DNA of 64,000 bases from Arbacia lixula (taxonomy: Eukaryota; Echinodermata; Echinoidea; Arbacioida; Arbaciidae). Below, in pieces: positions 1 to 11,560 of this stretch. The notes below the pieces were generated by a model. The model was given only the letters and a program-made list of their open reading frames with translations. It was not told where the DNA came from and made no database searches. The position numbers and the translations under genes are program-made. The DNA is taken from positions 6,902,866 through 6,966,865 of the forward strand of contig OZ022583.1 in NCBI GenBank assembly GCA_963669155.1, written 5' to 3'. How positions within the stretch are numbered: the stretch's first letter is position 1; every line of letters starts with the position of its first letter.

Positions 1-890
1 CGTCTCTACTCGGGGGTATGTCCGAAAATGTAATTTTGATTAAAAAATGCCCCAAATGAGACGGTTATTCCTGATGCCGTCTCCTTGGAAAGCAGATATA
101 AAATTTATATCACATGACCCACACAGTGTTAAACTGAAGGACAGGGGTTACGTGTACATATACCAGGATTACCCAATCAGTACAATTTATTGAGTAATAT
201 TAAGCCGTTCCTTGAGTTGAGGTTCCTTTCTGAAATATTTATCTGATTATATATGGCTGGATTAGTGGATGTAGGACCCCCAAGCCTTCGGCGTGTGGCA
301 AGCGCAAGTGGTGGCTCGGCGCGAGAGCCTGCAGCTGTAACACACTCTTCTCCGCCGTGCCTGCCCGCTCGGCCGCGGCCCGATCCGGCCCGGGAGTCTG
401 GGATTTGATTCTGATTTTATGTAGAGTCTAGTCAAATGGTTTAAACATCATAAGTTGGACCTCCGTTAATTTAATCAACAATAATAGGTAATCACATAAC
501 CATGCACTTTATAAACCTTAACGATACTCACGATTATGTGTGGTTAATGATGTATTTCTGGCTAATGTTTGCATAAGAACTGTGCACGAGCAACGAGAAC
601 GTGAGAGCATGGAGGCTGCCATCTTGAGTTTGCCAATTTGAGGACCTTCAAAACTGCGATGGCGCTAGCTGGCATGCAGCACAGTGCGCCGAGAAACGAT
701 TGGCCGTTTTATGCTGGATGATGTTTGCGCTATTTTCTCATTAAATGCATAATAATCGTTACCCCTAATGCTTTTATGTCTAATAGTAGTTCAAACGTTT
801 TGCTGAAGTACTAGAGTACTGAAGTACTTCATCAATATCATTCATCTTCTTGCTTCTTTTTTTTTAGGTCCTTCCCCTTCTCGAGATTTT
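1..890. other. Left-edge unique sequence upstream of the gene
   Basis: AT-rich sequence with no recognisable gene. A GC-rich patch lies near 280-400 and is listed separately. The rest has short open frames only and no repeat I can name. It ends where a long CTT microsatellite begins. Confidence 0.5.
253..408 (+). other. GC-rich CpG patch, possible exon of unknown gene
   Basis: This patch is much richer in G, C and CpG than its AT-rich surroundings. On the + strand an ATG-initiated frame of 51 codons runs through it (beginning MAGLVDVGPPSL). A second + frame, read from an AG at 271-272, gives a protein-like stretch (DPQAFGVWQAQV...) ending at a TAA near 340. A minus-strand frame is also open. 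Open frames on both strands are expected in GC-rich DNA, so coding status is undecided. It could be a terminal exon of an upstream gene, a CpG island or a conserved regulatory block. The polypyrimidine tract before the putative acceptor is weak. Confidence 0.15.
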
Positions 891-1102
891 CTTCTTCTTC
901 TTCTTCTTCTTCTTCTTCTTCTTCTTCTTCTTCTTCTTCTTCTTCTTCTTCTTCTTCTTCTTCTTCTTCTTCTTCTTCTTCTTCTTCTTCTTCTTCTTCT
1001 TCTTCTTCTTCTTCTTCTTCTTCTTCTTCTTCTTCTTCTTCTTCTTCTTCTTCTTCTTCTTCTTCTTCTTCTTCTTCTTCTTCTTCTTCTTCTTCTTCTT
1101 CT
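890..1102. repeat. (CTT/AAG)n microsatellite
   Basis: About 70 uninterrupted CTT units. The poly-lysine frame on the minus strand is a translation of this repeat and not a gene. Confidence 0.95.
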
Positions 1103-1380
1103 CCAACTTCTTATTTTCTGTCTTCACTCTATCTCAAGTAAAGGCCCAAATTCAAGTTCAAGTTTCTACATTTCATCTACTGGATAATACACAAAGAGGA
1201 TAAGAATACAACAAAAACAACAAATACACAATGGGGTAAACAAGAAGGACGCAGCCTCGGATAGCCAACTGTATATAATATCTTTACCACATTCTTCTCT
1301 TAGGCCTGTTGAATATCATTTTATAGAACATTGGGGCGGAGGGGGGGGGGGGGGGGCTGCGGGGCTGGCGAGAGCAAAAA
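1103..1380 (+). repeat. Duplicated 278-bp block, copy 1
   Basis: This block starts immediately after the CTT array and recurs at 2243-2520, also directly after a CTT array. The copies differ by one substitution (1271 versus 2412) and one G in the poly-G run. That is as expected for two alleles or a very recent duplication. After 1380 and 2520 the sequences are unrelated. Confidence 0.9.
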
Positions 1381-1993
1381 ATATCTTGATTATGAATATA
1401 ACAAACTCCAAAACAATACAGTCTCTTTCTGTAAACGGTGGTCGTATGATCACTTGTTTTTCCATCTTGATGAAGGAGGACTCACATGGTGTTTCTAAGT
1501 TTCTTTGTCACTTGGGAAATCTTCCTTCCCCGTATATTGTATTATGATGTACTGACAATATTAAAATTACATGTTACTATTTGTGCTGCTTGCAGCAATA
1601 CAAGAAAGTAAAACTACTTTTAATGTCATTGTATAACATAATCATGTTGCTCTCCTTATATTGGGGTGCTTTTTTGCCTTTGTAGTGAATATATCCTTGT
1701 CTCCTTTTGTTTTCTACCACTCCTATGATGTTACTGGTGTGTCCTAGGCTTTAAGGCCCGTTTATATTTTATTTTTTTCTCTGCTGTTTTTAATTGTGTA
1801 CATTTGCTGCAACTTTTTATTGGGTTTGCTCACACTGCATGATGTACCCTCGTCATTTCAATAATATGTGATTGTAAATATTTATCCTCTCTTTTTGATG
1901 CTGTCGCCTTGCCAGAATTAATACCTGGCAAGGCATAAACTACTCGACAGTGTCTCTCTGATTTATAATTTTCAAGTATATACGTGTTTCAAA
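1381..1993. other. Unique AT-rich segment between the duplicated blocks
   Basis: No gene is visible. A perfect 10-bp inverted repeat (GCCTTGCCAG at 1907-1916 and its complement at 1925-1934) could form a small hairpin. The segment stops at the assembly gap. Confidence 0.5.
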
Positions 1994-2193
1994 NNNNNNN
2001 NNNNNNNNNNNNNNNNNNNNNNNNNNNNNNNNNNNNNNNNNNNNNNNNNNNNNNNNNNNNNNNNNNNNNNNNNNNNNNNNNNNNNNNNNNNNNNNNNNNN
2101 NNNNNNNNNNNNNNNNNNNNNNNNNNNNNNNNNNNNNNNNNNNNNNNNNNNNNNNNNNNNNNNNNNNNNNNNNNNNNNNNNNNNNNNNNNNNN
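1994..2193. other. Assembly gap of exactly 200 N
   Basis: 200 consecutive N. The gap interrupts an array that resumes as CTT repeats on its right side, so the unresolved sequence probably includes more microsatellite. Confidence 0.99.
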
Positions 2194-2242
2194 CTTCTTC
2201 TTCTTCTTCTTCTTCTTCTTCTTCTTCTTCTTCTTCTTCTTC
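2194..2242. repeat. (CTT)n microsatellite, right of gap
   Basis: About 16 CTT units directly after the N run and directly before the second copy of the duplicated block. Confidence 0.95.
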
Positions 2243-2520
2243 TCCAACTTCTTATTTTCTGTCTTCACTCTATCTCAAGTAAAGGCCCAAATTCAAGTTC
2301 AAGTTTCTACATTTCATCTACTGGATAATACACAAAGAGGATAAGAATACAACAAAAACAACAAATACACAATGGGGTAAACAAGAAGGACGCAGCCTCG
2401 GATAGCCAACTCTATATAATATCTTTACCACATTCTTCTCTTAGGCCTGTTGAATATCATTTTATAGAACATTGGGGCGGAGGGGGGGGGGGGGGGCTGC
2501 GGGGCTGGCGAGAGCAAAAA
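2243..2520 (+). repeat. Duplicated 278-bp block, copy 2
   Basis: Near-identical to 1103-1380 (offset 1141 bp, falling to 1140 after the poly-G run). Together with the N gap and shared CTT array this looks like an unmerged allele or misjoined overlap rather than a biological tandem duplication. Confidence 0.9.
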
Positions 2521-4205
2521 ACGGAGGCATGCTTATCCAGTCCTCTATTGCATGGCAGTCACCGGCTAAAAAAAAAAAAAAATTAGAAGGGGGAAAGCAT
2601 AGAGTAGGCCTATACATCCGAACTGGGGCGCGTTAGTTTTATTGTTGATGTTGTTGTTGTTGTTTTTTTGTGGGGGGGGGGGGGGGGGGTGACGTCGCCG
2701 AGGGGGGGGGGGGAGGCGGGTTATAGTTTTTTTTTAGATGGGCGACCTGTTATTGTTAATTTGTGTGTCCCCTTAAAAAAAAAAACTGGTGACGGCACTG
2801 TATTGTAATGCCTATAATTATTACTTTTCCTGTGGATTCACTTCGACTTCAAAGACTGCACGTATCATACTTTCATGTCTATATTCATACAACCCCCACA
2901 TTACATAATGCATACACGAATTCAAGTTTGAGATTATAATAAGCGAATCTCATTAGGATACGCAGAGAATGGCTGTAGGCCTTTACAGTTAGCTTATATC
3001 GTGTCATCACTCAGTCTTTTTCACCAGGAATAAGATTGTTCAAATTGCACAACATTTTCATTATCTGTATGTACTTTCATGTTTGATTTATTTCATGTTT
3101 CCACACACTGTTAACAATCGTTGTGAATTGTTTTAGGCCTACGATGTAATAAGCAACGCAACTGAAAAGGGTTAGCAAACCTTCATTTCCCGCTATTGAA
3201 AACAATGCAGGGAGAATGATCCATGTCCGCTATACAGCTACATGTTATTCTTGGAATGCAATCTTACGAATATTGAGAGAAAAGACAGCTTTACTGTGGT
3301 TTTCGAAATTCCCTTAGGCCTACAGACGAAATGTGAAATGCTTCGATATTCCCTTTTTATTACCATTCATTATTATGTAGGTCTACGCAAATGTATTTTG
3401 CTTACATATTTTTTTAAAATCAATAATAGGTGCTTCTTTGTAATATCTTATCATGATGTAGAATTGTACTTGATTTCTTTCGTGTTATAAAATGCAATTA
3501 AATACAGTGTATTTTTACATTTTTTTATTGTGTTTGTTGCGATGTTGTTGCTTTTGAATTTAATGATGAAATTGGTATCATTATGTACATGGATAACATT
3601 ATTTTGGTTTATACATTTGTCTTTGTACATTTTCTCTACATGTTTTTGTTTTTACAAACAAATGCGAGTCAGGCTCGACTAGCACGCCCTGTGCATACTC
3701 ATATAATGCTCACTCCATATATTGCCATTAGTTGCAAATCATTTACAGTTTTGTAAAGGTTCTGTGAGGTACATAGGCTTGTCAATATAAATATCATGTT
3801 TATTTTGTGTTAATTGTGATGACGATGGTAATAAATAAATTAATATTATTAATCAAGCAACCAATCATTGATCTTATTTAAAAAAATAAGACTGCACTTA
3901 ATAAACACAACGTACTACGATGATGTATGCAAATGATAATTATTCTTTCAATTTTTTTGTATTAATTTGTATCAATCGTTACTATAAAAGAGATAGAGCA
4001 ATCGGACCTGCGATCGATTCAGATGAATTACGACTCTCTACAAGACAGAGTCTTGGAATGTGAATTTGTTAGGCACAGAAAATGACCTGATATCAATATT
4101 CAAGACAAAGTGAATGAATGATTATTGTTGGATAAGCTTGATTATGTTTGTTTGTTATCCTACACACATTATTTTACTTTTAGCAGAACATTTTAATGCA
4201 TACTC
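2521..4205. other. AT-rich intergenic DNA with G-runs at its left end
   Basis: Poly-G runs at about 2671-2689 and 2702-2713 could form G-quadruplexes. Beyond 2800 the sequence is AT-rich with frequent 'taggcct' words. No supported gene: the 82-residue frame starting at 3242 is low-complexity AT-rich translation without known motifs. Confidence 0.5.
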
Positions 4206-4285
4206 TTAACCCTTTGTGTGCTAGACAGACTGGTCTTATCCTCTATTGGATTAAAAGTGAAAAAATGCACACATCGTACGTAAAG
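4206..4285 (+). mobile_element. TTAA hairpin element, type B, degenerate
   Basis: Starts TTAACCCTTTGTGTGCTAGA, nearly the same terminus as 46441-46525 and 63874-63967. The body aligns loosely with those copies, and a weak complementary arm (TGCACACA) lies near 4265. The right TTAA is not preserved, so the end is approximate. Confidence 0.4.
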
Positions 4286-4715
4286 CCTAGCTCATTATAC
4301 TTGCGTTTAGTGTAAATTTTGGAATGGGATGTTGGATTTAAACGTCATATTCGTTGTTTCGTCTTTTTCTTTTACGCAGACGTTACCTCTCTTAATTATC
4401 AACTTGGCATGCATACGATGTGGAGAGCTCACAATGTTGTAGGCCTATATCGATGAAGGCCTATAGTAATTATATAGAAGCTTCAAGTTAGAATTGGAGA
4501 GATATGGAGAGAGCTTGAGAGAGAGGTGGGATGGAGGTGGGGAGAGAATTCTACTTGACTATTCATTAAGTTCGTAAGCACATTGTAAAACATGCAAAAT
4601 AACTGAAATACAAAATCAACGTACTAGTATTAGACCGTGAGCTTGGCCGGGAGCTTGATAGAGTTAATTCTATCGGAAAGATAACCCATGGCAGTGGATG
4701 AAACGTACGGCATTG
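4286..4715. other. AT-rich unique sequence
   Basis: Contains a short GA-rich run (about 4495-4545) and otherwise no recognisable gene or repeat. Confidence 0.4.
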
Positions 4716-5216
4716 CAGCTTGTTCCAATTATTACAACGGCACGTTCCGCAACAACAATACTTTCAAGATATTTGATTAATCAGAATGATATTTCAGGTA
4801 TGAAACTATAACTTATTACCTTCATCTTACAAAAATGTATATATGTTATGAAAGTGAACGGCGGGATTCTTTTATTTCACTCTAACGACATAAAGTGTAT
4901 CGTCAGATTGAAATAAAAAGAAACATTCCGTCACATTGTTAACAGATATTTAAGCAAAAACACATCAAACAATTTTGATCATAAAGCGTGAACATAGTGC
5001 ACAACACGTCTCCTTACAAAATCTGGAGGGAAGGGACATCGGACATGATTGACAAAAGATACCTATTCTCCATGACTACTGGAGCAAACCCAATAGGTGT
5101 TTTTGCGAGATGAACTTATAGTTTCATACCCTGGAATATCATTTTGATTAATATGATATCTTTAAAGTTATCATTATTGCGGAAAGTTCCGTTGTAATAT
5201 TTGTTGGGACAAGCTG
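4716..5216. mobile_element. Foldback (long inverted-repeat) element, about 500 bp
   Basis: The left arm begins CAGCTTGTTCCAA and the reverse complement of the right end reads CAGCTTGTCCCAA. The two arms stay alignable for about 100-115 bp, including shared words such as AATGATATT, GGTATGAAACTATAA and TTCATCT. The roughly 270-bp centre is non-coding. This is the architecture of a non-autonomous DNA transposon or foldback MITE. No transposase is present and the target-site duplication is unclear. Confidence 0.65.
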
Positions 5217-5296
5217 TTGCTGTATACCGGTATTATGCCCAATGCATGCAAAGATACCTCAGCAACCGGCAAAGTCCTGCCTTTTTGAAGTCCACC

Positions 5297-5445
5297 GCAG
5301 ACGCACGATTTCGCCATGATTCTGGGGTCGTAAGGGCCTTCGACTGAAAATGTGAAGTCACTCTTAATTGCACAAATCCTATGACCGGCCCCTGCGATTC
5401 AGCCAGTCACATGAGTCGTACGATTAATCGGATCGTGTCGTCTGC
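5297..5445. mobile_element. Small element with diverged inverted termini
   Basis: The left end GCAGACGCACGAT and the reverse complement of the right end (GCAGACGACACGAT) match except for one insertion. The 149-bp body is CpG-richer than its surroundings and non-coding. It looks like a MITE. Assignment to a superfamily is not possible from this copy. Confidence 0.45.
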
Positions 5446-5452
5446 AGCAGTT

Positions 5453-6412
5453 AAAAAAATAATAATAAAAGCTTGAAGAAAAAAAATAAATAAAGGATGT
5501 CATCTTTTGGCGTATAGGTTCTGTGAAATTTCATGATTTTATTCTATTGTTATATAATAATTATAATTGTCTGAATATCTCAACAGAAAGTGAAAATCTA
5601 TTTAGAAATTGAATCTACAAACATTTTTCACCCCATTAGTCATTTTAGTGGGTTCGAGTCAATAAGTCACTATCACCACAACAAAATGTTCCAATATAAC
5701 CTGTAAGTGTGTAGAAATGGTTGAAATATGCTTTAGTATTTGTTACAAACTGCATTTATACTGTTTTTGTCCTATCAGACTTACCTAAGGGAAACAAGTA
5801 CTCAACAGATTTTTTAGTTTAACTTTTGGGTGGTTATTGGCGCAGTTTTGTTCCAAACAATGCTACCACAAACATTTTCTACATCAAAATAGACGGTCAA
5901 GCTGTCCCGTTAAAAGAAAATTTGTATGTAAAGGTATAATCATCATTTCACAGCCTTAAAGCTGTATTGAATGACAAACATTGACAAAAGGCATGCACAT
6001 CTCGGCTAATCGATGAAAAAAAAAGACACATGCCTAATAAGCCAAAACCACAAGTAGATATAGTGACTAAATATATATATTAACACTTAAAGACACAGAT
6101 AATCACATAATATTTATAAAAATGATAACTATATAGAAAAAATATCATACACATCTTTAAATGTCATGTGTAATGTCAGTCACGAAAATACGCAAGGCAT
6201 TGCGCTGTTGTATATCATACAAAATGTCGCAATGATCACAATTTAATGATCACAATTTAATGAAATATGATTATGATCATGATCATAATCATAAAGCAGT
6301 TTGGATACATTTTATTTTCTTACGGCGATCTGTTTTGTTGTACTAAGGGCTGAAACTACTGTCAATTATGGCATACTCCTTCGACTATGTTAAAGCAATT
6401 TGAATGATTTCG
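5453..6412. other. AT-rich intergenic DNA
   Basis: No coding potential seen. It holds short A/T-rich tracts and a perfect palindrome listed separately. Confidence 0.5.
6267..6292. repeat. Perfect 26-bp palindrome
   Basis: ATGATTATGATCA followed immediately by its reverse complement, with no spacer. It could extrude as a cruciform or be a chance product of an ATGATC-rich stretch. Confidence 0.8.
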
Positions 6413-6486
6413 TTAACCCTCTCAGTACCATGATCTCACTAAAATAAAGAATATTTTGTTCATAGCTTAGGAAATGAGATGGTTAA
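6413..6486. mobile_element. TTAA hairpin element, type A
   Basis: Begins TTAACCCTCTCAGTACCA and ends in the inverted counterpart GAAATGAGATGGTTAA, with TTAA at both outer ends. It is 74 bp long and non-coding. It lies just upstream of the CpG-rich promoter patch. Confidence 0.65.
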
Positions 6487-6529
6487 ATAATTTACAATTT
6501 TAAGCAAAAGAATGTTGTATTCTGACGCA

Positions 6530-6813
6530 CGACTCCCGCGAAACGGTCAGGTAGTGTAACTTCTTATTTTAGCATCAATCCGGTCGCTGCTGACCAATCG
6601 GAAGAAGCCATACCCTCTCATTTAGCACACCCGGAACTAGCCACACGTAGCCACGAAATACCCTCAACAGACAGCGCAGATGAGAAGATTGCTCCCCCGG
6701 TAGCCTCCCGTATACTGCAAACGATTGAGAGCCTCATAAACCGAGGACAGGTGACAGGCGAAGCAAGCTGCCCCCTCTCATCAGCAAAATTTCGGCCCTA
6801 GTTTGGTCGGAAA
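6530..6813 (+). promoter_or_regulatory. CpG-rich promoter / 5'UTR of the zinc-finger gene
   Basis: The base composition changes from AT-rich to GC- and CpG-rich just upstream of the exon-1 ATG. A CCAAT box lies at 6594-6598 (context GACCAATCGG). No TATA box is evident, consistent with a CpG-type promoter. The start site probably lies between about 6620 and 6720, inferred from composition only. The sequence between there and 6813 would be 5'UTR. Confidence 0.5.
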
Positions 6814-6868
6814 ATGGCGCAGCCGGGGTCATCAGAAACGCAGACACAGAAAGTGGATCAAGATACGA
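6814..6868 (+). CDS. Zinc-finger gene, first coding exon (18 residues)
   Basis: The ATG sits in a strong initiation context (AAAATGG, A at -3 and G at +4). It opens MAQPGSSETQTQKVDQDT, then one extra base and a consensus donor (A|GTGAGT, intron starting at 6869), so the exon ends in phase 1. The only large coding exon in the window (58911-61266) begins with two bases before its reading frame. Joining the two gives an AGA (Arg) codon with no frame break: ...DQDT-R-LKNDASDEEP. The matching phase, consensus donor and CpG-rich upstream DNA support this as the authentic 5' coding exon. Additional small exons within the 52-kb intron cannot be excluded. A transcript would settle it. Confidence 0.7.
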
Positions 6869-6899
6869 GTGAGTACTACGAGAATTTTCGCGTAATTCG

Positions 6900-8150
6900 G
6901 AGAATCATGCACGGCTTTGGTGAAAATGTGTGATTTTATGGTTTGTTTTTGCTCGTCGAATGTGTTATTTTCGTGTGTTGGGTTTGTGCGAGATAGCTAT
7001 TGGAGCCACATTGTCCACTGTTCCCGTGATCTCTCGTGCAGTGAGGTGGGGATGGGAGCTCTATTCCCCAAAGTGGGTCACATTTCTTTGTTCATACGTC
7101 AAGAAGTTCTCGAATGACAGCTCCCTGTCGCTCTCAGCAGGGAAATGTAAAACCCCAAAAGAGAGGGTGGAGAGGTATATTCCCTGGCTAGGCGAGCCAG
7201 AAACCTCCTCAAAAACCACCAAAGCAGAACACACTTGCAACTCAAGATGGGGGATTGAATTTTTGTTTCAATTTTGTTTTCTTGTTACAGTTAACGTGAA
7301 GCGGCCCACTAACATAAATTTACGGTCTTAGGCTCGGACTAGTCCATAAAAGCGTGAAAGATTGATAGTCAGATATGACTTGAACTTCACGGTCCAGCAC
7401 CTAAAATTAAAGACATTTAAAATGATTGTGGACAAACCGATAAAAATTGTTTGACATATTCATGAGTTTGCTCAACCATACAGTGGTTAGTATTGTGTGC
7501 AATTACCAATTGGACTGAAAACAGTGTATGAAATCTATATATGTATGTATGGAAAGATCGATTTGTTGTGAGGATTCATTCAATAAATAACAATAAACAT
7601 GAATAATGGGAAAGATTTAAACTTTAGTTATATAATTAAGTGTGGGGAGAATAAAAGTGTCAAACTTGCTCTTATAAAGTAAACTAAATGAATGAAAGTC
7701 ACTTCAAATGTTAAGCGTGCTTATCATTAAAGTTTCCTGAACAAATTATGTATGGATTTCAGCCCTATGAGAGAGGAGTGAGATGATTTGATTACTTGTC
7801 TTAAAGTGGAAAATCTAATATTGGTTAACTAAGAACATTAGAAGTACTGTCACGATAGGAACAATTCCATTCTAAAAATATGCTGAGGATTTCCCAATAA
7901 AGTATGTTAAGGATTTCCTTTAAAAATATGTTAAGGATTTCCTTGCGTGATTGGAAGGCTAATAAACTTTTGCATTGAAGATTTCAGCCATAAAGCCTTT
8001 TGGGGCCAAGTCTCAATGAGCTCTAAACCAAATTGCACAATGTTTTTAGAAATAAAGGAGCATGCATGAATCTCTTTATGCAAAATTCACTTATTATCCC
8101 TGTATGTTTTGTTCATTGAAATTTGCAAGTAAATCAATGCTGAGTGCTTG
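6900..8150. other. Proximal intron, unique AT-rich
   Basis: The first 400 bases keep the higher GC content of the promoter. Afterwards the sequence is AT-rich. A short near-repeat ('atgttaaggatttcc') occurs twice near 7903-7950. The frames at 6917-7331 have no domain and lie within the intron. Confidence 0.5.
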
Positions 8151-8376
8151 TACACTCCAGCTCAAAGGAATTGGCACAGGGAAAGGGAAAGGGAAGAAAG
8201 GGAAGGAGCCGTAGTTTTAAACCACGGTATATTTTGTCCAGTTCAGCATGAAACATGCTTTAGCCTAAAAAGCATCATGTTTCATGCAAAACTGGACAAA
8301 ATATACCGCGGTTTAAAACTGCGGCTCCTTCCCTATCTTCCCTTTCCCTATGCCAATTCCTTTTAGCTAAAGTGTA
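8151..8376. mobile_element. Foldback MITE with TA-type ends, 226 bp
   Basis: A near-perfect inverted repeat: the left arm begins TACACTCCAGCTCAAAGGAA and the reverse complement of the right arm begins TACACTTTAGCTAAAAGGAA. The arms remain complementary through AATTGGCA, the GGGAAAGGGAAG run, GGAGCCG and the AAAATATACCG words, about 100 bp in all. Ends of the form TA-CACT...AGTG-TA would fit a Tc1/mariner-type TA duplication, but this is inferred from one copy. No transposase is present. Confidence 0.75.
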
Positions 8377-9825
8377 TGATCAATTACATTGTTTTAGATA
8401 GCAAGAGTATCTGTGAAATGGATGTTACTACAGTCTCTCTGTCCATTCTTAATAACCATGAAAGTTGCACTCAGTGTAAGGCTCACGCTGGTATTGTTAT
8501 TAGTCCAGCTCTTGTGAAAATTGGCCCTTGATCTAGTGAAGTCAAACAATACTGTACAACAGGGAAAGTCTGGGGTAGCTGCTGGTGTAGCAGCCTTGAC
8601 CTGATATGTAAATGTCCCCTTGTGGCTTTTATACCTTTTACACCCTCAAGGGTGAGAATGAGACTGACCATAGTGGAGGGAGGAAGATCTGCTTTTCAGC
8701 ACGAATCTGTCCTTGCCCCCCACTGGGGGTTAATATTGTAGTCTTGCCTCTTCAAAGATTTGCTGTTGAATTTGACCTCTGTGTAACGCAAGTGTGATTA
8801 TTGAAAAACATAGTCGTGGAACTGAACTGTGGTGTTCGCAACCTATTGTGAGGAGAATAGAGTTAGTGATGCTTAATTCATTATGACCACTGAGCGTAGA
8901 CAGATTGTTTTGAATGTATGTTAAATGTTGTTTTTTATCTTTTCTGGGGAAATGAGAATGAACTGTGGACGTTGATCCCAGTGGCGTTTGTGTTGACTTT
9001 ATTTCTTTCTGCTCTTCGAGTTTTATGCAAATAAATGTACAAGTGGCCTAGCGCTTCAGTGAAGGATTTATACAAGTTGTAGTGCAGTTACATTTCAATT
9101 CTAAATTAAACCTTGCTCGTGCAATATAATGCTTACCCTTCCTCATAATTTTCTGGTGAAAGAATCTGGGAAATTGTATGACACAAACATTTACTGCAAA
9201 TATTGTCACATTTTTGACACATAAACATTGCAGTAGATCTAAAAACTGTGTCAAGCTTTGCAAATCTAACAAAAATGTAAATAAATTATAAACTACAAAT
9301 TAAACTGTTGAAATTAGATCAACTTGTGACAGTCAAGTTTTGCTTCTAATGTACAACATTATACTGAAATGGTTTGAATTTCTGGCCTTGTCTTTAAACT
9401 TCTGAATTGATGTAATTTATATCTTAAACAAATAATGTTGAAATCAGTGTCTGGTTCTTATTGTGTCTTTAACAAACAAATTGAGTTGTACATGATTCTC
9501 CTCAGGCAGTTTCTCTCATAAATCAATCTGAAAAAAAAGATATTTTGTACCTCATCTCACCTTTGTAGTGAGACAAATGAGTTAACAGAGTGTTTGTAGC
9601 TTCTCAATATTCTCAAGTATCAAGACACTGATTACGCAGGGGATTCTTTTCATTTCTATCCAGCATATTTCTAAAACAGGAGGAGGTAAACATAGGGAAA
9701 AAGAAAGGAAAAATATGATTTATTTTTAGATGAAATAAGAAAGGTATGGTAATGGAGCACTAGTAACTGGACTAAAGTTTCCCTCTCTCTGTCTCGGCTG
9801 CCCCAGACTTGAGCGCTACCTTGCC
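8377..9825. other. Intronic unique sequence
   Basis: No repeat or gene is recognised. The short frames on both strands (for example 8483-8797 and 9048-9272) have no motif or splice context. Confidence 0.4.
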
Positions 9826-9829
9826 CAGT

Positions 9830-10130
9830 TTTGCTGACTGTCAGTACCAGTTGCTTCAATTTGCCTGTACGTTTGTGTGTCACGCCTACAAGAAAATCTG
9901 TTAACATATGACCCCTTACATTATCAGTCAATTTCCCAGCCCCTCCACGGCATGGCAGGCTAGGCCCACAGTAACGGCGGCGCGCCCCTCTCGCCCGGCA
10001 GGGGGCTCCGTAATGGATACCCAGGCCCCATGAATGCGCCAAATTCTTTGGCGTGACCCCCGCCTTTTGTTCAGAGTCTGGGGGTGTGCTGACCCCTTCT
10101 CAAATTTGGGATGCGAGGCGTGATATGCAT
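9830..10130. other. GC-rich island in intron
   Basis: A CpG-containing block (densest at about 9945-10060) embedded in AT-rich DNA. A minus-strand frame runs through it (MAHSWGLGIHYGAPCRARGA...) but continues into an obviously non-coding T-rich flank. It could be regulatory DNA or a remnant exon. No family is recognised. Confidence 0.25.
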
Positions 10131-10664
10131 TTATTTGGCAGACCCACCTACCTATCCCCTTTTATTCTCAATAATTTCATTTGAAGGCTTCTTCTGAAAT
10201 ATTTTTTTACATGATTTTTTGAAAGATTTTATAAAAGTGTTGTCTGCATTTTGGTACCTTCCAGACAATTTTGTTTCTATTTTAGGACCTAATCCTTTTA
10301 ATTTATGATTTCTTTTTGCTCTTCCTTGTGAATTCTATTAAACAGTTGCTGTCTACAGTTTGTTGGTTTTCAGGCTTTTTTTCACCATTTTGTTTTGATG
10401 AATATAATTTGCATCTATTTGCTAGTTAACATTTTCAATAAGTTTATTGAACCTGATTTGCTTCCAAGTTTTTTTGGATAGTAGACTTGGTAACAAATGT
10501 AGACATCCAGGGTTATGATTGGCAGCTTCACTATGGCTGCTTCAAAGATAAGTTTACACATTTGATGACTGTGGGACCTTCCATTATGTTTCATAATCCC
10601 CAATACAATGCATCAGAAAAGTGATGTATGTAACCCTTCCTTGAATCACTTCATCAGAATTACT

Positions 10665-10920
10665 AACCTTGGCATCTTCTGGCTGGTGAAATATCTTGTA
10701 CCCCCTGGTTAGAACCTCTAACCTCTAACCATGATGAATTTGATATCAAAATGTAAAATATAGTCCTTTACAATGGGGACAGACTTGGCATCTTCTGTCT
10801 CGTGAAACAGTTTTGAATCCCCTGATTAGAACCTCTAACCATGATGAATTTGGTATCAAAATGTAAATTAAAACCCTTTTTATGACGGGGGCAGATTTGG
10901 CATCGTCTGTCTAGCGAAAG
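10665..10920 (+). repeat. Diverged tandem repeat, about 115-bp unit, 2.3 copies
   Basis: 'TTGGCATC' begins at 10669, 10785 and 10897. Shared words include AACCTCTAACCATGATGAA and ATCAAAATGTAAA, with small indels. Non-coding. Confidence 0.75.
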
Positions 10921-11389
10921 CTCGCCTTATTCCTATGAGCTACCCAAGCTCCGAAGTGGGGGTTGAGAGTTCATTAAAATGTCCCTGCTACTTTTGGAAT
11001 CGAGTTGCATCTTCCAAGCACAGCAGGGACGTTGTTAGTTTGTAGCTAAAATTGGAGGTTACAGTGAAATGGGAAAGAGGAGAAGTCTCTTTTGCCAACA
11101 ACCGTCACGATGGTAGGTAGTTATTTAAACATCAGGACTGCCTTAATCAGACTGATCTTGTGATGTAGCATGCTTCATTTCTGATTAAGAGAAATTAGCC
11201 CGATCATAAAGTGAGCACTATTTCGCTTGGGAAGTTTCCCCCTGGAATATGTTGGGGTGTGTCGTAAAAAGACTGCTTATTTGAAAAACATACATTGCCC
11301 ATCTTTTGCAGACAGAGTACGCTCACGATTTTAGAGTTCACCATGTTATAAATCATATGAGGTGAATGAACACACAGTGCACACAGTGG

Positions 11390-11560
11390 AGAAAAAATTC
11401 TTGAACTTGACAATAATCCATTCTATTATGAATTGTATTATAATAGCTAGTTTGCTGTAGAATAAATCTTTTCAGGAGTATCGGGATGCAAGAAAGAAGA
11501 AAACAAGTGGAAGGATGGGTTAAAGGAAAAGAGAAGGGAGAGAGGGAGTGAGAGAAAGAG
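11390..11560 (+). repeat. Dispersed direct repeat, copy 1
   Basis: Aligns with 12840-13010. Shared words are AAATTCTTG, AATAATCC, TAGAATAAATCTTTTCAG (diverged) and AGTGGAAGGA, followed in both copies by a GA-rich tail. Probably an old interspersed element or segmental duplication. Confidence 0.55.

Noticed and set aside
864-1127. Poly-lysine open frame on the minus strand (and its copy at 1972-2268)
   Set aside because: Pure translation of an AAG/CTT microsatellite, the second one crossing the N gap.
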